Shown here in pieces: positions 7,833-16,931 of a stretch of 64,000 nt of DNA. The stretch is from positions 1-64,000 of the forward strand of contig CAOKER010000010.1 of the NCBI GenBank assembly GCA_948467545.1, read 5' to 3'. Below the pieces are notes generated by a model, which had not been told where the DNA came from, did not search any database, and was given only the letters and a program-made list of their open reading frames with translations. Every line of letters begins with the position of its first letter. Within the stretch, counting starts at the first letter, position 1. The position numbers and the translations under genes are program-made. The stretch is from an uncultured Eubacteriales bacterium (GTDB lineage Bacteria; Bacillota; Clostridia; Oscillospirales; CAG-272).

Positions 7833-8241
7833 CTTCGTTGAATTTATAACCGACACCCCATACGGTAATAATGTATTGTGGATTGTCTGGGTCAGGCTCT
7901 ATTTTGGTTCGTAATTTTCGAATGAATGATGTGAGGTTTTTCCCATTTGTCACATCGTCATATCCCCACACCTGCTCATAAAGCTGTTCTTTCGTAAATA
8001 CCTGCCCTTTATGAGAGTAGAGAAAGTATAATAGGTCAAACTGTTTTGCGGTTAAGAATATGGAATAGCCTTTCCCGTCAATGACAGTACGGGTGTATGG
8101 ATTCATCACAAATCCTGTATCCGTTTTTCTGTAATGGACAGATTTATAAGATAACTTCGAGACAAGTAATTCCATAATCTGCTGATAAATTTGTTCTTCG
8201 CTATTTTCAAATTCTATAACTAATATTTTCCCATGTTTCAA
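7822..8241 (-). CDS. OmpR-type winged-helix protein without receiver domain
   Basis: A protein of up to 139 residues whose C-terminal two thirds is a Trans_reg_C winged helix: FLTAKQFDLLYFLYSHKGQV, LYEQVWGYDDVTNG and FIRKLRTKIEPDPDNPQYI, ending VWGVGYKF. Full OmpR/PhoB regulators have about 120 extra residues of receiver domain; here only about 45 residues precede the DNA-binding domain, and the phospho-acceptor aspartate is absent. It overlaps the flavodoxin stop by 4 bases, so translation is coupled. The start is uncertain: the in-frame TTG at 8241 sits almost on the AGGAGG. The DNA target is unknown, possibly this operon. Confidence 0.8.
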   Translation of the reverse strand: MKHGKILVIEFENSEEQIYQQIMELLVSKLSYKSVHYRKTDTGFVMNPYTRTVIDGKGYSIFLTAKQFDLLYFLYSHKGQVFTKEQLYEQVWGYDDVTNGKNLTSFIRKLRTKIEPDPDNPQYIITVWGVGYKFNEEKP

Positions 8242-8780
8242 ACCTCCTGCTGTTCTATTCTAATGTATTCAAGAACCGGCAATAAATTTTTCTTATCTAT
8301 CCAATCACAAACCTTTCCTTGTGAATACAGTAATTCTTTCATCCATGGTTCACAAGAAACGGTGTCTTGTTTAGCAATCATTTTTTGCAACAGTTTACAC
8401 ATAGTACGGTCTTTAAAAGTCATGCCGCTTTCATTCCATGCACCCCTTGCATAGAAAAAAGGAATACCTTTTAAATCTTCTTTTAAATTATGCGTTTTGA
8501 CTTCCTCGATTGCTTTTTCGTCAAAAGGTGACGCACCTACACATAATATAATAATTTTTTTATGCTTTATATTTTCATAAATTTTTCGTAGGATATTTAA
8601 ACCAGCTATTCCACCTGCATAGATTGCTCCAGCAAATATAACGCAATCATACCTTTCAAACAGAACCTTTTTGTAATCGGCAACATTATAAATATCGCAG
8701 GATAATTCGTCTCTTAACATAGTGGCATATTTTTTTGTTGCTCCATATTTAGATTTATAAAGAACTACAATCTTATTCAT
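8238..8780 (-). CDS. Flavodoxin-domain protein (Flavodoxin_5 / HemG-like)
   Basis: A 180-residue protein opening with KIVVLYKSKYGATKKYA, a flavodoxin phosphate-binding loop, followed by YDCVIFAGAIYAGGIAG and KIIILCVGASPFDE. This is the flavodoxin-like fold of the protoporphyrinogen oxidase HemG/Flavodoxin_5 group, small FMN-binding electron carriers. It lies between an FMN-binding protein gene (6 bases upstream) and the winged-helix gene (4-base overlap), so the three form one transcription unit under the TetR gene. Its redox partner is probably the neighbouring membrane-anchored FMN protein. That is inference. Confidence 0.85.
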   Translation of the reverse strand: MNKIVVLYKSKYGATKKYATMLRDELSCDIYNVADYKKVLFERYDCVIFAGAIYAGGIAGLNILRKIYENIKHKKIIILCVGASPFDEKAIEEVKTHNLKEDLKGIPFFYARGAWNESGMTFKDRTMCKLLQKMIAKQDTVSCEPWMKELLYSQGKVCDWIDKKNLLPVLEYIRIEQQEV

Positions 8781-8786
8781 ATTTAT

Positions 8787-9173
8787 TCACTCTCCTTTTT
8801 CTATCGCATTTTCAACCGCTTTCAGAATACATTTGCTACTTACTGTTGCACCAGACACAGCGTCCACGTCTAACGATTGATTTTTTACTATATCCTCAGT
8901 GATACTTTCTGCTGAACTGCCCAATCCATTATCATGTTCTAATATGCTTATATTTGTATATTCGTGATTTTTTACCGTAACTTCTACTTTGACATGGACA
9001 GGTGTCAAAGTATATTCACCAACATATGTACCATTTTCAATATTTGTCATATTGAGATTTGAAATAGTAATACTATTTGCGTTATCAACCATCCTGTTCA
9101 ACGTGATTTTTATACCTATGAAAACCGGTATCATTACGCAAAAAAGTATAATGAATATTTTCTTTTTCTTCAT
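8787..9173 (-). CDS. Membrane-anchored FMN-binding domain protein
   Basis: About 128 residues. ATG at 9173 is preferred over an in-frame GTG at 9179 because GAGGAG is then five bases upstream. An N-terminal helix (KIFIILFCVMIPVFIGI) is a signal anchor. The rest is an FMN_bind domain (YVGEYTLTPVHVKVEVTVKN) ending in VDAVSGATVSSKCILKAVENA. The SGATVSS motif is the flavinylation site of this family, where the threonine is covalently linked to FMN by ApbE-type transferases. No apbE is visible in the window. A likely role is extracytosolic electron transfer, working with the flavodoxin gene next to it. Confidence 0.85.
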   Translation of the reverse strand: MKKKKIFIILFCVMIPVFIGIKITLNRMVDNANSITISNLNMTNIENGTYVGEYTLTPVHVKVEVTVKNHEYTNISILEHDNGLGSSAESITEDIVKNQSLDVDAVSGATVSSKCILKAVENAIEKGE

Positions 9174-9226
9174 TATCACTCCTCATAATCTAGCGCCTGT
9201 TTTAAGAACGCTTCATATGCAATTTC

Positions 9227-9742
9227 TTATTGTGTGTATATTTCATCTGTCAAAATCCCGGGCGTTGTCACTGAAAAAATAGTACCGATACCGATTGTAT
9301 AAATAAGCATATTCAAATGTAATTGCTTTGCTTTTGATAAACTGATATGTAATTTATCAGCAATATATTTTGCGATATTCGGATTTGTTTCAGATTGATA
9401 CAGGTCATTCAATGAAGAAATTCCTTTTCGCTGGTGTAATATAAAAATCCTAAACAAATGAGGTTCTTCTTTAGCTAATTGAATATAGGATTGTCCCGAA
9501 CTACGGAACAAATCATTTTTATCCATATGACTTGCAACATATTCCTGTATAAAACAGTTTACTTTCTCTGTTACGTCTTGACGTAACCCGTCCATATTTT
9601 TACAGTAGCTATAGATAGGTTGGACGGAACAACCTAACTTATCAGCAATGTTCTTTACCATGACTTGTTCTATACCACTACTTCTAGCAATTTCAAAGGC
9701 AGCATTAACAACCATTTCTTTTGTAATTCTTTGCTTTGGCAT
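9227..9742 (-). CDS. TetR/AcrR family regulator with C-terminal nonsense codon
   Basis: A 171-residue repressor; ATG at 9742 has AAAGGGG upstream. The N-terminal TetR helix-turn-helix is clear (KEMVVNAAFEIARSSGIEQV, then IADKLGCSVQPIYSYC). The frame stops at TAA 9229, but the same frame goes on for 16 more codons (EIAYEAFLKQALDYEE) to a TGA at 9176 that overlaps the start region of the FMN protein gene. The natural end therefore looks like 9176, and the TAA is a probable CAA-to-TAA change. The ligand-binding domain is nearly complete, so it may still work. A 39-bp palindrome in its promoter is the likely operator. Confidence 0.85.
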   Translation of the reverse strand: MPKQRITKEMVVNAAFEIARSSGIEQVMVKNIADKLGCSVQPIYSYCKNMDGLRQDVTEKVNCFIQEYVASHMDKNDLFRSSGQSYIQLAKEEPHLFRIFILHQRKGISSLNDLYQSETNPNIAKYIADKLHISLSKAKQLHLNMLIYTIGIGTIFSVTTPGILTDEIYTQ

Positions 9743-9760
9743 TATTTATCCCCTTTCTCC

Positions 9761-9799
9761 ATAATCAAGTTATATAAATTATTTATATAACTTGATTAT
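9761..9799. promoter_or_regulatory. Perfect 39-bp palindrome, likely TetR operator
   Basis: Nineteen-base arms, beginning ATAATCAAGTTATATAAAT and ending in its exact reverse complement, flank one central base. It lies 19 bases upstream of the tetR start, and the arms contain promoter-like TATATAA/TTGATTA sequences on the minus strand. Binding there by the TetR protein would block its own operon. The symmetry is longer than needed for one dimer, so two dimers may bind. Confidence 0.8.
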
Positions 9800-10402
9800 A
9801 CTAAATTCTATAAGATGTGTCAATTTCTAAAAACAAAAACACACCTGTTTCTGAATCAGATGTGTTTTCTATCATTCAATATTAAATTTTCTGCAAGCCT
9901 TGCCTATGACTGTCTATAAACCTTTATTTTTAACAATCCTTATGACAGCCTGCATTTTTCAGGGTTCTTTCGGTTTTTATATCCAAAAACACAGTGAAAA
10001 TCAGGGGCTGAAAGTCTTCTCTGATTTTGCGGAGTTCTAACGGGTTTTTGAGAAAGTCTATTAGAATTTTTTATAGAACTACGCCTATTTTCACCCCAAA
10101 ATCACCCCTTTGGCAGTGCATAAAAAACACCGGTTGAGCCGGACAACACCCAAAATCGTGTAGTTTAATTCGTTTCAAAAAGCGAATTTTCACCGAATTT
10201 TCACTTTTTCCACTCTTGAAAGTGAAAATTATTTTACACACTGATAACACAAAGCCCCAGCTAAAATATAAGATTTACTCATTTCAGCTGAGGTTTTTAT
10301 CTTATCTCTTTGAAATGTCATAATATTAATCGCAAATAAATATTGAAATGTCATTGTTATTGTGCTATAATACATTTGAAAAGTTTTGACGGAGGAATTT
10401 TT
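9800..10402. other. Gene-free interval with terminator-like hairpins
   Basis: About 600 bases without a supported gene. A hairpin at about 9840-9872 (AACACACCTG ... CAGATGTGTT followed by T) looks like a terminator for transcription coming from the left. CAGCT/AGCTG arms near 10258-10295 form another. The last 60 bases are AT-rich and contain a plausible promoter and the GGAGGA site of the following ATPase gene. The interval may mark an element boundary, but no direct repeat was found. Confidence 0.4.
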
Positions 10403-11752
10403 ATGCTATATCGTAAGATAGAATCTCTCATTGAAGAGCATTTAAAATCTGATTCTAAAAAGATTCTTTTAATCGACGGTGCCCGTCAGATTGGCAAAAC
10501 ATACATCATTAATCATGTAGGTAAAAAACTTTTTGAAAACTATATAGAAATCAATATGATTGCCGATTCTTTGGGCGACCGCCTTTTTGAAAATACTAAA
10601 ACCGTAGAAGATTTTTATCTGCAAGTCAGTATGCTTGCAGGAAATAAAATGAAGAATAAAGAAAACACTCTGATTTTTATTGATGAAATTCAGGCTTATC
10701 CTCATTTACTCACTCTTCTCAAATTTTTGTCGCAGGATAATAAGTTCACTTATATTGCAAGCGGATCGCTTTTAGGTGTTACGCTATCGCAAACTACATC
10801 AATCCCAATGGGCAGCATTCGAAAGGTTAGAATGTTCCCGCTGGATTTTGAGGAATTTCTTTATGCTAACGGAATGAACGAACTTGCGATTTCCTCAATG
10901 CGCAAAAAGTTTGAACGATTTGAAGCATTAGATGAGTCCATGCACAATAAAATGCTGGATTTATTCCGCAAATTCTTGCTTGTAGGCGGATTGCCCGATG
11001 CGGTTAACGCCTATCTTGAAACAAAAAATATTCAAGCAGTCCGCGATATACAGGATGAAATTCACGATTACTATGCTACAGATGCTTCAAAATATGATGA
11101 TGAAATGAAATTGAAGATTCGTAGAATTTATGACCTTATCCCCTCTAATATGGAGAATAAGAAAAAAAGAATTGTCGTACAAAGCATTGAGAATAAAAGG
11201 GGCAAGACGTTCAATAATTATGCAGATGAATTCGATTATCTTATATGCGCAGGTATCGCACTGAATGTGCAGGCGATTTCTAATCCGACGTTCCCCCTGA
11301 TCGAATCTACCGGAAAGAATCTGCTGAAACTTTATCTGAATGATGTCGGTATTCTTACGGGTATTCTTTACGGAAATAACATCCGAGCTGTGCTGAATGA
11401 TGAGAGAAGTATCAATCTGGGATCTGTTTATGAAACAGTTGTTGCGAGCGAATTAATCGCTCACGGTCATAAACTCTTTTATTATGACAATCGAAGTAAG
11501 GGTGAGGTTGATTATCTTATTGATGATTATGACAGCCTTTCTGCCGTACCGATTGAAGTAAAGTCCGGTAAGGACTATACCGTGCATAGCGCATTGAACA
11601 CATTTGTTCAAAACGAAGATTATCATATCAAAAAAGCATTCGTTGTATCTAACGAAAGAAATGTCACACAAAACGGCAAAATAACTTATATACCAATCTA
11701 CTATATTATGTTTTTTAACGCTGATTGGGGCAATAAAAATTTGCAGTTCTAA
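10403..11752 (+). CDS. AAA ATPase with DUF4143 domain
   Basis: A 449-residue protein; the start at 10403 is set by GGAGGA 6-7 bases upstream rather than the longer frame at 10343. Residues 15-150 form the AAA_14 ATPase: LIDGARQIGKTYII is Walker A, IFIDEIQAYP is Walker B, and YIASGSLLGV is sensor 1. The C-terminal half is DUF4143, with LYLNDVGILTGILYG, VYETVVASELIAHG and a PD-(D/E)XK-like GEVDYLI ... PIEVKSGKDYT pattern. The family is widespread in gut bacteria and archaea, often solitary, and its function is unsettled. Here it precedes a Type III restriction-modification pair, so a defence role is possible but unproven. Confidence 0.88.
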   Translation: MLYRKIESLIEEHLKSDSKKILLIDGARQIGKTYIINHVGKKLFENYIEINMIADSLGDRLFENTKTVEDFYLQVSMLAGNKMKNKENTLIFIDEIQAYPHLLTLLKFLSQDNKFTYIASGSLLGVTLSQTTSIPMGSIRKVRMFPLDFEEFLYANGMNELAISSMRKKFERFEALDESMHNKMLDLFRKFLLVGGLPDAVNAYLETKNIQAVRDIQDEIHDYYATDASKYDDEMKLKIRRIYDLIPSNMENKKKRIVVQSIENKRGKTFNNYADEFDYLICAGIALNVQAISNPTFPLIESTGKNLLKLYLNDVGILTGILYGNNIRAVLNDERSINLGSVYETVVASELIAHGHKLFYYDNRSKGEVDYLIDDYDSLSAVPIEVKSGKDYTVHSALNTFVQNEDYHIKKAFVVSNERNVTQNGKITYIPIYYIMFFNADWGNKNLQF

Positions 11753-12085
11753 AATGAAAGTGTTATCGGTAAATCGCCTTTGGTGCTCGGCACATCCGCT
11801 GTGCTCTGCATGAGCGCCTGCCTCTCTGCCCTTGACAGAGAAAACATCATCGTCCCGATTTGGATGATATAAGGAAATATTCTAATGTAAATTTAGCATT
11901 TGAGAATGCAAATAACAAGGAAAATTAATTTTGTCTGGAATACAAAAGAAAATTGAAAAAACTCGTAAAGTCTTTTAAATCGGACACAGAAATTTGTATA
12001 ATTAGAGTAAATTTATGCTTAATTGCCAAAGAGAAGCACAGATTTTTACGGAAATACAGAGATATTAATTGGAGGAACAAAAAAT
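11753..12085. other. Intergenic region with promoter of the mod gene
   Basis: No gene is apparent. TATAAT at about 11996-12001, preceded 17 bases upstream by TTTAAA, is a plausible promoter for mod, and GGAGG lies 10 bases before its ATG. The GC content drops sharply from 11880 on, in line with a separately acquired restriction-modification block. Confidence 0.45.
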
Positions 12086-13960
12086 ATGAGTATTACAAAT
12101 CAAAACGCTAAAGCAGTGCAGTTGCAGGCACTTGAGATGGCAAGAGAATATATTGAAAATAATCAAGAAATACCGAATGAAATTTCTCATATTCTTTTTC
12201 CACCTGAAAAACGTGAGTATGAATTGACATATTGGGGAAAAGAAAGCAGAGAACAGATTTTGTCAGAAACTATTCCTGTGCCGTTGCAAGAAGATAGAAT
12301 TTTCCCTCCAAATGCAACAGTTAATTCTAACGAATGGATTAACAAATTGATTTTCGGAGAAAATCTGCAAATTTTAAAAACCCTAATTCAAATGAAAAAA
12401 GACGGGAAACTTAAGAATACAGATGGAACAGATGGCGTTAGATTAATATACATCGATCCTCCGTTTGCTACAAAACAGGAGTTTAAAGTGAATGGTGAAG
12501 AACAGGTGGCGTATGCTGATAAATTGTCTGGTTCGGAATTTATTGAATTTATTAGAAAGCGTTTGATTTTAGCAAAAGAACTATTGTCAAACGACGGTGT
12601 AATTTTTGTTCACTTAGATCAAAAAATGGTTCACTATATCAAAGTAATAATGGATGAAATATTTGGAAAGAATAATTTCAGAAATGAAATTATATGGAAA
12701 TATTTTGGCCCTACCTCAACCGAAAAAAATTTTCCTAGAAAGCATGATATTATTTTGTTTTATTCAAAGTCATCTGATTATTACTTTGATAGCAATGCTA
12801 CATTAATTAATTATGATGAAAAAGCAATTAAAAGATATGATAAGGTTGATGAGAACGGAAAAAGATATAAAATATACAAAAACAAAGACGGATCTGAACG
12901 TATTGCCTATATGAAACAAGGTAAACCGACTGAAGTATTTGAAATACCTTTTGTGCAGGGAACATCGAATGAAAGAATTGGATATCCAACACAAAAGCCT
13001 GAAAAACTATTGGAAATATTAATAAAAGCCGTGACTAAACATGGTGATTTAGTGATGGATTTTTTTGCCGGAAGCGGTACAACGTCTGCGGTAGCTGAAA
13101 AACTAGGACGTCGTTGGATAGCTGTAGATGTTGGTAAATATTCTATTTATACAATCCAAAAGCGCTTGTTACAAATAAATAATATTCGTCCGTTTATGTT
13201 GTATTCTGGCGGTTTATACGATGCTAAAAAATTAAACAAATTTGATAATGAAAATTGGAAATTGTTTGCACTTCAATTATGGAATTGTCAAGTGATAAAA
13301 AATACAATTCGGGGATTGGAGTTTGATGGAGAGAAAGATAATTGTTTAGTTAAAGTATATTCACCTCAAGAATTAAAAAAAGACAATATGAAGATTTCAT
13401 ATGAAACAATTAGTGAAATAGATGTAATTCTTGGCGGTAATGTTGGTAATGAGATTTTCATAATAGCACCACAAGGACAGTTTACATTTGCCGAAGATGA
13501 GGTAGAAATAAAAGATAGAATATATCATATTTTGCGTGTTCCATATTCTATGCTCGCCAAATTTACTGAAAATTTCACTCCACCTAAACAGCCTCGTGAT
13601 AGCGATTCTGTAAATGAAATTGTTGACTCTGTTGGTTTTGATTTTATTCAGCCACCACAAGTGGATTTTAAAATAGTTAAGAACACTTTACAAATTAAAA
13701 AATTTAGGAGCAACAGTAGAATAAAGGGTGAACAAAAAACAGAACTTGCAATGGTTTTGATCGACTATAATTATAATGGTGAAATATTTGATATTGACGA
13801 TATTCTTTATAACAAGGATTTATATGTAAAGAACACAAAAACAAAAGAAAGTCAGTTGAAAAAATCTATTAAGATTAAAACCATAAATAAAAAAGCCATG
13901 TTTATTTTTATTGATAACGCAGGTAATGAAAAGAGGGTTGTAATTGATGGAACAAAATAA
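12086..13960 (+). CDS. mod: Type III restriction-modification methyltransferase (Mod)
   Basis: A 624-residue DNA adenine-N6 methyltransferase. ATG at 12086 follows TTGGAGGAAC and is preferred to the frame opening at 12023. Motif IV comes first (LIYIDPPF), then motif I near residue 330 (VMDFFAGSGTTSAVAEKLG), the order of beta-class enzymes such as EcoP15I Mod. The target-recognition region lies between and after them. Mod methylates one strand of an asymmetric site, protecting host DNA and guiding Res. The gene is very AT-rich compared with the backbone and overlaps res by 14 bases, so the two are translated together. The recognition sequence cannot be read from the protein. Confidence 0.93.
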   Translation: MSITNQNAKAVQLQALEMAREYIENNQEIPNEISHILFPPEKREYELTYWGKESREQILSETIPVPLQEDRIFPPNATVNSNEWINKLIFGENLQILKTLIQMKKDGKLKNTDGTDGVRLIYIDPPFATKQEFKVNGEEQVAYADKLSGSEFIEFIRKRLILAKELLSNDGVIFVHLDQKMVHYIKVIMDEIFGKNNFRNEIIWKYFGPTSTEKNFPRKHDIILFYSKSSDYYFDSNATLINYDEKAIKRYDKVDENGKRYKIYKNKDGSERIAYMKQGKPTEVFEIPFVQGTSNERIGYPTQKPEKLLEILIKAVTKHGDLVMDFFAGSGTTSAVAEKLGRRWIAVDVGKYSIYTIQKRLLQINNIRPFMLYSGGLYDAKKLNKFDNENWKLFALQLWNCQVIKNTIRGLEFDGEKDNCLVKVYSPQELKKDNMKISYETISEIDVILGGNVGNEIFIIAPQGQFTFAEDEVEIKDRIYHILRVPYSMLAKFTENFTPPKQPRDSDSVNEIVDSVGFDFIQPPQVDFKIVKNTLQIKKFRSNSRIKGEQKTELAMVLIDYNYNGEIFDIDDILYNKDLYVKNTKTKESQLKKSIKIKTINKKAMFIFIDNAGNEKRVVIDGTK

Positions 13961-16457
13961 AATTAAAATCAAAGAACAAGATTTAGTATTAAATGTTGGT
14001 AATAATGTTGATTTAAGTAAGTGGGATGAAAGTAAATACGATAAATTTGTTTTAACTTTAACAGATGGTCGAAAATATCAAGAAGAAGCTATTTATGCAG
14101 CGTTACGATTTATGTGCGGTAATCAATATAGGAATATTGAAGATTTAGCAAAAGAAAATTATTCTAATAATTATCATCTTAAAGACAAATATTCAACAGA
14201 GAAAAATTTCATTAATAAGTTATTTTTTAAGAATACTTATACTGCAAACTTGGATTTAGCAACAGGCACAGGAAAAAGTTGGGTATTATATGGACTTGCC
14301 ACAATAATGTTAAGTGCAGGATTTGTTGATCAAGTTCTTGTTCTTGTACCAAGTATCACTGTAGAGCGTGAGTTAAAAAACAAATTTGAAACTTTCGCTG
14401 CTGATAGCAAATTAAATAGTTGCTTATCCACACCTCTTCCTAGAATTATTGCTGGCGATGAAAGTGTTGTCAAAGGATGTATCTGTGTAGAAAATAGAGA
14501 TGCTATTTATAAAAATTCTCGCAGTTCAATAACGGATAGTTTAATCGGAAAGGGTGAGAAAACACTCGTTTTGAGTGACGAATCGCATCATATTTATTAC
14601 ACAGAGCAAAATCAATGGAAGAACTTTATAGAAATTATTAAACCTAAATATAATATCGGAGTATCGGGTACTTGTTACTATAAAGATAATGATTATTTTG
14701 TGGATGTAATCTATCGATATTCTTTAAAGCAAGCAATAGATGATGGTTGGGTTAAAAATGTTTCATATATTATAAAAGAAAATATGCCAACTAAAAAAGA
14801 AGACCAATGGCAAGTTATTATCAATTCACATAATGAAATTAAGGAAAAATTAAGTTCTAAAAACATCTTGCCTATTTCTATTGTTGTAACCGAAAAAACC
14901 TCCTCGTGTGACGCACTTGCGAGAAGATTTAAAAACTACCTTAAGGATAACTTTAAATTATCTGATGATGAAGTTAACGAAAGAGTTTTAGTTGTTCATT
15001 CCAAACCGAATGTAGCTGGTGACAGGGCAAGATTGAAAGATGTAGATTCAAGCACATCTAAAGTTGAATGGATTTTTTCTGTTTCTATGCTTACAGAGGG
15101 TTGGGATGTTAAGCGCGTATTTCAAATAATTCCTGATGAAGAAAGAGCGTTTAATTCAAAGTTATTAATTGCTCAAGTTTTGGGTAGAGGACTTCGTATA
15201 CCATCAAACTGGAATATGATGTTTGGCAAGCCTGAGGTAATAGTTTTCAATCATGAAAAATGGTCACTTGCAGTTAAAAAACTTGTTGATGAAATATTGG
15301 AAATAGAACGCCGTATTTCAACGAAAATTGAACCTAATTCGGAATTTCATTTTGAAATTTGCAATTGTGAATATAAAAAAGATCCTATAGCTTCCCCTAA
15401 AAAGAAGGAAAAGGTTGGCCTTTATAATTTGTTTGATAAAGGTTATATAACATTACCAACCGTATCACCGGAAGAAACAGTTGAAATAGAGCTTTCTAAT
15501 CTAAAAAATGAAAGCAAAATATGGAACACAAAACTAAAACATAAGACTATTAGCATTGAAGATATGGCTTTAAAAATGTGGGATAGATTTAGAGATGTTC
15601 CGGACGACGAAGGTTTGGGGTTGGCAGAACAATATCAAGAGAAGTATTCGATTGAAAAATTAGAAGAAATAATTAAGCGCTCGTTAGAAGAAAGTGGCAA
15701 TACTGTAATAACAGATTCATTGTCTAACAAATTTATTTCTGCTATGTCTACTGCTTGGCGCCAAGGCTCAACCTATGTAACTTATAGTACAAATCCGGAC
15801 AAATACTTTGTTGTATCTACGAGAGATATGGGCAGTGAATCAACAAGTGCCAGTTTATTAAAAAACAGTAATACATTATTTTGGACTGATGATACAAAAG
15901 GATATTTGTCAGACGAAGAAACAGAGTTTTTTGATGAAATCATAGACACGAGTAATGGATATAAACAGAAAAAGGTGTCAAATAAAAATAAATTTAAAAC
16001 CATAACCTCGTTATGTTTTTCGAATCATGATCCGGAAAAGAAATTTATTGATGGATTAATAGATAATTCTGATATGATTACTGCTTGGATAAAGTCCCCA
16101 TCCAAAAATTTCTATTCCATAGATTACTCATGGAAGAAAAATCCTAGGCATGGAGAAGCAATAAGGTATGACAAATTTAATCCGGATTTTATTCTAAAAA
16201 TCAATGATAATATAATAATTGTTGAAATAAAAGGCGATGAAGAAATACAATCGCCACATGCGGAGAATATAGGTAAGCACAATGCAGCTATTGAGCATGT
16301 TAAGTTGATTAATAAGTATCTTGGCGAAAATGTTTATAAATTTACTATGTTGACGCCTAAAAATTATCATGCTTTTTTTGAAAGCATAAAAAATAAAACC
16401 TTCTTGAAATTTAATAGTGAATTGGATGTAGAAATTCAAAAAGGTCAGAGCGAATAA
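13947..16457 (+). CDS. res: Type III restriction enzyme helicase/nuclease subunit (Res)
   Basis: An 836-residue protein. ATG at 13947 is chosen over the TTG at 13944; GAGGG lies upstream inside mod. Motifs in order: Walker A DLATGTGKSWVLYGLA, DExH box SDESHHIYY, GVSGTCYY, a superfamily 2 motif VI (LIAQVLGRGLRIPS), and near the C-terminus a PD-(D/E)XK nuclease signature (NPDFILKIN then IIVEIKGDEE). This is the full set for ATP-driven sliding and DNA cleavage by a Type III complex with Mod. The length is typical for the family and no lesions are visible, so the system looks functional even though many neighbouring genes are broken. Confidence 0.92.
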   Translation: MEQNKIKIKEQDLVLNVGNNVDLSKWDESKYDKFVLTLTDGRKYQEEAIYAALRFMCGNQYRNIEDLAKENYSNNYHLKDKYSTEKNFINKLFFKNTYTANLDLATGTGKSWVLYGLATIMLSAGFVDQVLVLVPSITVERELKNKFETFAADSKLNSCLSTPLPRIIAGDESVVKGCICVENRDAIYKNSRSSITDSLIGKGEKTLVLSDESHHIYYTEQNQWKNFIEIIKPKYNIGVSGTCYYKDNDYFVDVIYRYSLKQAIDDGWVKNVSYIIKENMPTKKEDQWQVIINSHNEIKEKLSSKNILPISIVVTEKTSSCDALARRFKNYLKDNFKLSDDEVNERVLVVHSKPNVAGDRARLKDVDSSTSKVEWIFSVSMLTEGWDVKRVFQIIPDEERAFNSKLLIAQVLGRGLRIPSNWNMMFGKPEVIVFNHEKWSLAVKKLVDEILEIERRISTKIEPNSEFHFEICNCEYKKDPIASPKKKEKVGLYNLFDKGYITLPTVSPEETVEIELSNLKNESKIWNTKLKHKTISIEDMALKMWDRFRDVPDDEGLGLAEQYQEKYSIEKLEEIIKRSLEESGNTVITDSLSNKFISAMSTAWRQGSTYVTYSTNPDKYFVVSTRDMGSESTSASLLKNSNTLFWTDDTKGYLSDEETEFFDEIIDTSNGYKQKKVSNKNKFKTITSLCFSNHDPEKKFIDGLIDNSDMITAWIKSPSKNFYSIDYSWKKNPRHGEAIRYDKFNPDFILKINDNIIIVEIKGDEEIQSPHAENIGKHNAAIEHVKLINKYLGENVYKFTMLTPKNYHAFFESIKNKTFLKFNSELDVEIQKGQSE

Positions 16458-16470
16458 AAATCTGGATTTG

Positions 16471-16517
16471 TTGCCTCCTTTGCGGTATGTATTTGTACTG
16501 CAAAGGAGGCAATTTTT
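16471..16517 (+). terminator. Terminator hairpin that also contains the next gene's SD site
   Basis: TTGCCTCCTTTGC (16471-16483) and GCAAAGGAGGCAA (16500-16512) form a perfect 13-bp stem followed by TTTTT and then ATG at 16518. The 3' arm contains AAAGGAGG, the ideal ribosome binding site of the downstream gene. Read-through transcripts from res would have this site sequestered in the stem. Confidence 0.8.
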
Positions 16518-16802
16518 ATGACGACACTTGAAGATTTATACTACGGCAACATTGGTCCACACGAAAGGTATATCAAGAGAGGAACGAGAGTGGATAAGCT
16601 TGTTAAGCTGATATGCAAAAACGAGGCAGAACTTAACGCCGGTCTCACGGAAAAGCAGAAAGAAACTTTTGAAAAATTTAAGGACTGCACAAGCGAACTG
16701 TCCTGCATCACCGAGCGTGAAGCGTTCAGTTCGGGATTTATCCTCGCAACACGAATAATGATCGAAGTAATGGAAGGCTTGGAAACAGTGGAAGAAATAT
16801 AA
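16518..16802 (+). CDS. DUF6809-like small protein
   Basis: A 94-residue acidic protein starting MTTLEDLYYGNIGPHERYI, with FSSGFILATRIMIEVMEGLE at the C-terminal end. The pattern (short N-terminal LYxGNI motif, helical middle, then a SGFxLATR segment) fits the DUF6809 family of small proteins carried in large numbers by Clostridial mobile elements. The function is unknown. It has an excellent SD site, but this lies in the stem of the preceding terminator, so it is probably poorly translated from read-through RNA and needs its own start of transcription. Confidence 0.65.
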   Translation: MTTLEDLYYGNIGPHERYIKRGTRVDKLVKLICKNEAELNAGLTEKQKETFEKFKDCTSELSCITEREAFSSGFILATRIMIEVMEGLETVEEI

Positions 16803-16931
16803 AAAAGCATAAAAACACCCACTGGGTGCGGCGGTTTAGCACGAAACCTTGCCACAATATCCGGTGGATAATTTATTGTTTTGCCGTTGTAGGCGTTTGT
16901 TTCATCTGAAACGATCTACGGGTCGATAAAA

